Assembly (NCBI GenBank): GCA_022566355.1
Contig: JADFJB010000150.1
Span: 1-9,872, forward strand
From: a candidate division KSB1 bacterium
GTDB taxonomy: Bacteria > Zhuqueibacterota > JdFR-76 > DREG01
Direction: 5' to 3'
Length of the DNA stretch: 9,872 nucleotides
Shown: piece by piece, positions 7,138 through 9,872 of the stretch
Layout: every line of letters starts with the position of its first letter
Numbering within the stretch: the first letter of the stretch is position 1
Position numbers and translations under genes: made by a program
The notes under the pieces: model-generated
Told to the model about the DNA's origin: nothing
Seen by the model: the letters and a program-made list of their open reading frames with translations, nothing else
Databases searched by the model: none

Positions 7138-7568
7138 AGAATCCTCCTACATATTGTTGATACTCCTCCCAAACGGGCCATTCATTGGATTTACCCAATG
7201 TAAGAGCTTCATTAAATAACGCAATTAAGCTATGCGTTCCGAAATCCGGATCTCCGGATTCGTAACTGAACTATTTCTTCCAATAAGACATCTCAATTTC
7301 TCATTGAATCTGCGTGTGTTTTTGCGAATTCTGAAATATTCCTCCTATTCTGTTTCCTTCATGATTGAATTTAATTTGAAATTATACCATAGTAAATGTT
7401 CAATAGTTTTTCATAAATGATAGCAAGTTATAATGTTTTATTTTGATGCACAAGGATTATTTTTAGAAGTTTTATAATAATATACGGTGCATTGGGCTGT
7501 GAGTGCAAGCTCTGGCAGAATCTCATCCGAATTTTTCTGAAAAGAGAAAATGGTGGAGAGATTTTTTA
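7138..7568. promoter_or_regulatory. AT-rich gene-free spacer with promoter region of the DUF2235 gene
   Basis: No credible gene is present. A 62-codon + strand frame at 7232-7420 lacks a ribosome binding site and family resemblance. Upstream of the DUF2235 gene, read on the minus strand, TTGCGT followed by 16 bp and TACATT (complement of about 7196-7223) is a possible promoter. CATTGG-ATTTAC-CCAATG (7183-7200) is a perfect 6-bp inverted repeat overlapping its -10 end and could be an operator. AATCCGGA-TC-TCCGGATT (7243-7260) is a second inverted repeat just upstream. Nothing recognisable was seen from 7261 to 7568 beyond strong AT richness. Confidence 0.3.
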
Positions 7569-7814
7569 TTATAGACTTAGTTTTGCATGATATTTCATTT
7601 TCATATATCTATCGCCGCTTGCGAGTTCGTCAAGCATTTGTTGCAGTCGTTTTTCTTTGGTTTCGAGTCGCTTGGCGCGAGTAATCCAGCCAATAGTTTC
7701 ATTTTGCTGATATGCCGGACGGTTGTGATATGCTTCCATCAGGTACTTCTCAATAAGAGCCGGCCTGATAAATTCCGGCATTGGGTAACGCGGTCTTTTT
7801 AATCCTGATGGCAT
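7569..7814 (-). CDS. Small YdeI/OmpD-associated-family protein
   Basis: An 81-residue protein with RPRYPMPEF (7-15), AYHNRPAYQQNE (28-39) and the C-terminal block GWITRAKRLETKEKRLQQML (42-61), then a YMKMKY end. This matches the short form of the YdeI/OmpD-associated (OmdA) family, whose C-terminal Lys/Arg-rich 'AKR.ET..KR...ML.EL' helix is its hallmark. The molecular function is not established; full-length relatives have been linked to bacteriocin or antimicrobial peptide protection. There is no signal peptide or membrane segment. It starts 29 bp after the stop of the higA gene and is probably co-transcribed with it. A truncated second copy occurs at 9625-9729 next to a second higA, so the higA-ydeI pair moved or duplicated as a unit. 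The ribosome binding site is weak. Confidence 0.75.
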   Translation of the reverse strand: MPSGLKRPRYPMPEFIRPALIEKYLMEAYHNRPAYQQNETIGWITRAKRLETKEKRLQQMLDELASGDRYMKMKYHAKLSL

Positions 7815-7951
7815 TTTGTTTTCTTTCGATTAAATGCATTTTATCAAGCCACTTTCTTTTTTAACGGGCTTATTTGGTCGTATTCATCTTTACGAGCTTT
7901 TAAGGTGTCCCACATATCCACGTTGTTTTGAAGACCAATCCAAAACTCTGC
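7711..7951 (-). repeat. Direct repeat copy 1 (ydeI start plus higA 3' end)
   Basis: This stretch is nearly identical to 9625-9872. It covers the first 35 or so codons of the small ydeI-like gene, the 29-bp intergenic gap and the last 37 codons of higA. Scattered substitutions, one 1-bp intergenic length difference and a divergent ydeI edge separate the copies. The second copy runs off the window, so the true repeat is longer on that side. Confidence 0.88.
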
Positions 7952-8149
7952 AGTTGTATCAAATAATTTTGCCAGTCGAAAAGCAGTATCGGGAGTGATG
8001 GAGCGCTTGCCGAGAATGATTTCATTGATTCGAACTCGTGTTACTCCGATAGCATCGGCAAGTTGCTGTTGGGTTAACTTTAGAGGTTCAAGAAATTCGA
8101 ATCTCAGTATTTCACCAGGATGTGTTGGTCGCCTATTTTTCGGTATCAT
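7844..8149 (-). CDS. higA: HigA-family antitoxin (XRE helix-turn-helix)
   Basis: A 101-residue antitoxin of the HigA group. It begins RRPTHPGEIL (6-15), a family hallmark. The XRE-type helix-turn-helix is at about 25-46 (LTQQQLADAIGVTRVRINEI), followed by GKRSITPDTAFRLAKLF and AEFWIGLQNNVDMW (68-80). HigA binds and neutralises the HigB mRNA endonuclease and represses its own operon. It lies 21 bp downstream of a HigB reading frame in the usual toxin-first order, but that toxin carries a frameshift. It has an AGAGGT-type ribosome binding site before the ATG at 8149. A small YdeI-like gene follows 29 bp downstream. A closely similar C-terminus is encoded again at the right edge of the window, and a more distant paralogue lies at 8563-8865. 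Confidence 0.92.
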   Translation of the reverse strand: MIPKNRRPTHPGEILRFEFLEPLKLTQQQLADAIGVTRVRINEIILGKRSITPDTAFRLAKLFDTTAEFWIGLQNNVDMWDTLKARKDEYDQISPLKKKVA

Positions 8150-8170
8150 CTATTACCTCTTCTTATTTTG

Positions 8171-8453
8171 TTAATGATATTGAACCAACTCGGTGTCAAA
8201 GATATCCCCATCTGCAAATCTAAAATACAAGCGCCAGGGACCACTGACCGAAATTGCCCACTTTCCTTTCTTGTCGCCATGCAAAGGGTGAAGATGGTTG
8301 GACGGTGGCGAACTCAAGTCGCGTAATTTGATTTGTACAATTCATCATATCTAATTTTCGAATCAGCCTTTTTTGTAGATGAACTGGAACACGTTTATGT
8401 TTTCCAGAATTCCAAAATTCTTCAAGCCATGACTGCTTAAAGTTTTTTATCAT
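8171..8453 (-). pseudogene. higB: HigB-family toxin gene with a +1 frameshift
   Basis: From ATG 8453 the frame reads MIKNFKQSWLEEFWNSGKHK and so on, like HigB, down to NQI near 8325, then loses similarity. The next frame continues with DLSSPPSNHLHPLHGDKKG, then WAISVSGPWRLYFRF and a DTELVQYH end, the conserved RelE/HigB core and tail, to TAA at 8171-8173. Removing one base, for example the T at + position 8324, restores a single 93-residue frame (normal HigB length) reading NQIRDLSSPP. HigB is a ribosome-dependent mRNA endonuclease. As written, only a 77-residue product lacking the conserved C-terminal half would be made, so the toxin should be inactive. A sequencing or assembly indel cannot be excluded. 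An inverted repeat that looks like the operator lies just upstream (8468-8486). Confidence 0.85.
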
Positions 8454-8467
8454 GAACTAATGTAATA

Positions 8468-8486
8468 TGCAATGGTATCCATTGCA
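8468..8486. promoter_or_regulatory. Probable HigA operator upstream of higB
   Basis: TGCAATGG-TAT-CCATTGCA is a perfect 8-bp inverted repeat with a 3-bp spacer, beginning 15 bp before the higB start codon. On the minus strand TTGCAA overlapping its outer edge and TACATT 17 bp later make a plausible promoter with the palindrome between the two boxes. This is the usual arrangement for autorepression by a HigA antitoxin. That HigA binds here is inference. Confidence 0.6.
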
Positions 8487-8562
8487 AAATAAATCTTGCC
8501 CCTACATTAAATTATGACATTAGATGATCTTTACCGGAAGTAGAAAGTGGATTTGGTCCGGA

Positions 8563-8865
8563 TTACGCTGGTTGATACGTTTGAATTTCCTTATTAAGGC
8601 GGTCGGCTATTTGATCTTCCGCGACATCCAGGTCATAATCCATTTGTAGTCCCAGCCAAAATTGAGCTGACATATCAAAATATTTGGCCAATCGCAAGGC
8701 AGTATCCGCCGTTATTCTACGCTTGCCGTGTACAATTTCATTGATTCTACGCGCAGGAACCCGGATATCAAGAGCGAGGCGATTTTGGCTAAGATTCATG
8801 GGTTTTAAGAATTCTTCCTGTAAGATTTCGCCTGGATGTAAAGGTGTCATTTTTTTAGAAGTCAT
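8563..8865 (-). CDS. HigA-family antitoxin, without an adjacent HigB
   Basis: A 100-residue XRE-family protein with the same frame as HigA: TPLHPGEIL (7-15), helix-turn-helix at about 25-46 (LSQNRLALDIRVPARRINEI), GKRRITADTALRLAKYFD and AQFWLGLQMDYDL (67-79). It is clearly diverged from the higA at 7844-8149 and has a different C-terminal tail ending EIQTYQPA. AGGAG lies 6 nt before the ATG at 8865, a strong ribosome binding site. No HigB gene precedes it. Instead, 32 bp upstream in the same direction, ends an unrelated uracil-DNA-glycosylase-like gene. It may act on the promoter of that gene, neutralise a distant HigB, or be a remnant of a decayed toxin-antitoxin pair. The spacer to the downstream higB operon is 109 bp. 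Confidence 0.88.
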   Translation of the reverse strand: MTSKKMTPLHPGEILQEEFLKPMNLSQNRLALDIRVPARRINEIVHGKRRITADTALRLAKYFDMSAQFWLGLQMDYDLDVAEDQIADRLNKEIQTYQPA

Positions 8866-8897
8866 GTTTTTCTCCTAATGATAATCAACTATTGTCA

Positions 8898-9596
8898 TCA
8901 TATTGTTTTTATTATACTCACTGCATGACAAGCGAAAAATATCTTATTTTGTCGATATCCACCTTCTAACCATTCTGGATGTTTTTGGACGACTTTGTCG
9001 ACTTCGGGATATCTACTAAGCAAGTCCTTTTCTGGAAACATATTAGATATTCTAGACATTGCTGTCCTTGCCGGAAGACGTAATTGAACGTTTCTCCATG
9101 AACTTTTTAACATTTGATTTATTTTTCCAATTACATGATGAGCATAATTACCACATGTTATGACATAATGTGGTTTAATAATCTGTAAAAGATCAGCCCA
9201 TAAATTAATAGAAAAAGCAATCAGATCATTAGATGGATTTTGATTATTTCCAAAATCATCAACTTGAGACCACAATATGGCATTTGATACAGCAGTGTAG
9301 TCAGCTCTTTTATTAAAAGATGCTTCAATAGCTAGTTTCAAGGATCCATCGTCCCAGGGTTGAATTCCAATATTGAAGGGACCTTTCAGCCGACAAAATC
9401 TATCCTTGGCAGAAAGACTCTTCAAATCTTTTACATATTGTGAATTAGTATTCGACAAATTTTGCGACTCCGCTAATACAAGTATGTCATTCCAATGATC
9501 AGGAAAATATGGAATATACGGTTCTCTTAAAACCGCATTCATATTTTCCGCAAGTATGTGTTTGCTACAGACATCAATCAACAAATCAATTTTCAT
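8898..9596 (-). CDS. Uncharacterised protein with uracil-DNA-glycosylase-superfamily-like motifs
   Basis: A 232-residue soluble protein not assigned with certainty. The order of motifs resembles the UDG fold: DILVLAESQNLSNT (37-50), like the 'IGEAPG' strand-loop that activates water; then GIQPWDDGSLKL (77-88); TAVSNAILWS (101-110), like the 'ITN' segment; LLQIIKPHYVITCGNYAHHV (136-155), like 'l..i.P..iv.LG..A'; and RLPARTAMSRISNMF (173-187) with a C-terminal FFACHA (220-225). Catalysis is unproven. GAGGAG precedes the ATG, only 2 nt away (4 nt from the GAGG core). Base composition is clearly more AT-rich than argG or the DUF2235 gene, suggesting separate origin. It sits directly after a truncated ydeI copy and before a partnerless higA, probably in one transcript. 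Confidence 0.6.
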   Translation of the reverse strand: MKIDLLIDVCSKHILAENMNAVLREPYIPYFPDHWNDILVLAESQNLSNTNSQYVKDLKSLSAKDRFCRLKGPFNIGIQPWDDGSLKLAIEASFNKRADYTAVSNAILWSQVDDFGNNQNPSNDLIAFSINLWADLLQIIKPHYVITCGNYAHHVIGKINQMLKSSWRNVQLRLPARTAMSRISNMFPEKDLLSRYPEVDKVVQKHPEWLEGGYRQNKIFFACHAVSIIKTI

Positions 9597-9624
9597 AGCT
9601 CCTCGAAGTTAATTTTGTTGGCAT

Positions 9625-9729
9625 TTATGTTGGGTTATTCTGATACGATTCCATCAGGTTCTTTTCAACAAGAGCAGCTCTGATAAATTCCGGCATTGGG
9701 TAACTCGGTCTTTTTAATCCTGATGGCAT
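9625..9729 (-). pseudogene. Truncated second copy of the small YdeI-like gene
   Basis: The frame starts MPSGLKRPSYPMPEF, nearly identical to the gene at 7569-7814, keeps similarity through KNLMESYQNNP and then ends after 34 residues with TAA. The conserved C-terminal Lys/Arg-rich block is absent. It begins 28 bp after the stop of the partial higA copy, the same arrangement as the intact copy, and ends 28 bp before the UDG-like gene. It is most simply a duplicate broken where the UDG-like gene was joined. Confidence 0.85.
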
Positions 9730-9757
9730 TTTGTTTTCTTTCGATTAAATGCATTTA

Positions 9758-9872
9758 TCAAGCCACTTCCTTTTTTAACGGGCTTATTTGGTCGTATTCA
9801 TCTTTACGAGCTTTTAAGGTGTCCCACATATCGACATTGTTTTGAAGACCAATCCAAAACTCTGCAGTTGTT
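9758..9872 (-). CDS. higA: HigA-family antitoxin, C-terminal part (cut by window edge)
   Basis: The last 37 codons of a HigA gene: TTAEFWIGLQNNVDMW and on to SPLKKEVA, stop complement at 9758-9760. At the protein level it differs from the end of the higA at 7844-8149 only by Lys to Glu near the end in the overlapping part. The N-terminal half with the helix-turn-helix lies outside the window, so whether this copy is intact and has a HigB partner cannot be seen. It is followed 28 bp later by the truncated ydeI copy. Confidence 0.88.
   Translation of the reverse strand, partial: TTAEFWIGLQNNVDMWDTLKARKDEYDQISPLKKEVA

Larger units (their letters stand above)
9625..9872 (-). repeat. Direct repeat copy 2 (ydeI start plus higA 3' end, cut by window edge)
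   Basis: This is the second copy of 7711-7951 in the same orientation, about 1.9 kb away. Matching is very high across the higA end and ydeI start and drops near 9633, where the truncated ydeI ends. Homologous recombination between the copies would delete or duplicate the intervening broken higBA operon, the partnerless higA and the UDG-like gene. Confidence 0.88.

Noticed and set aside
7232-7420. 62-codon + strand frame in the AT-rich spacer upstream of DUF2235
   Set aside because: It has no Shine-Dalgarno sequence, AT-rich biased composition, starts inside an inverted repeat, and resembles no family.
8875-8891. Possible relic of a HigB tail (VDYH and stop) just before the partnerless higA
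   Set aside because: Only four residues match the common HigB ending and the sequence before them does not resemble HigB, so chance is likely.
7569-9872. Integron-type cassette array
   Set aside because: The genes are small and same-oriented, but no attC-like core sites were seen in the gaps; duplicated gene ends explain the repeats.

Overview
The window is bacterial chromosomal DNA of moderate GC. It holds a housekeeping left half on the + strand and an accessory right half that lies entirely on the - strand. No marker gene fixes the organism. The 'HFSRYAL' tail of the first, partial protein, the small slippage-type tandem repeats between genes and the set of small HigA-type genes suggest an uncultured lineage of the FCB/Calditrichota/KSB1 kind, but this is a weak inference.

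Positions 1-3366: the 3' end of a probable exported protein is followed by a likely terminator, a tract of degenerate 7-bp repeats and a leader rich in inverted repeats. Then come argG and argH, which catalyse the last two steps of arginine synthesis (citrulline + aspartate to argininosuccinate to arginine + fumarate). An exact 9-bp repeat, 11 copies, fills half of the argG-argH gap.

Positions 3396-5304: 29 bp after argH is a two-domain VOC-fold ring-cleaving dioxygenase of the MhqO/MhqE/PcpA type. A palindromic MITE-like intergenic element follows, and then a phospholipase/carboxylesterase-family hydrolase of the MhqD type. This pairing recalls the quinone/hydroquinone detoxification pair mhqED of Bacillus.

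Positions 5305-7568: a spacer containing one hairpin, then a convergent (-) gene for a DUF2235/Tle1-like predicted lipase with two C-terminal membrane segments, then an AT-rich spacer of about 430 bp with no credible gene but two inverted repeats upstream of the DUF2235 start.

Positions 7569-9872: a cluster of small (-) genes. In transcription order from the right edge these are a partial HigA-family antitoxin, a truncated YdeI-like ORF, an AT-rich gene with uracil-DNA-glycosylase-like motifs, a HigA antitoxin with no HigB beside it, a frameshifted HigB toxin, an intact HigA, and a complete small YdeI-like gene. The higA end plus ydeI start occurs twice, as a direct repeat of about 240 bp spaced about 1.9 kb apart. 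The cluster therefore arose by duplication and decay of a higB-higA-ydeI module, with other genes between the copies. The frameshifted toxin beside three antitoxin genes, and a non-HigB protein in the usual toxin position upstream of one antitoxin, are the main points of interest.
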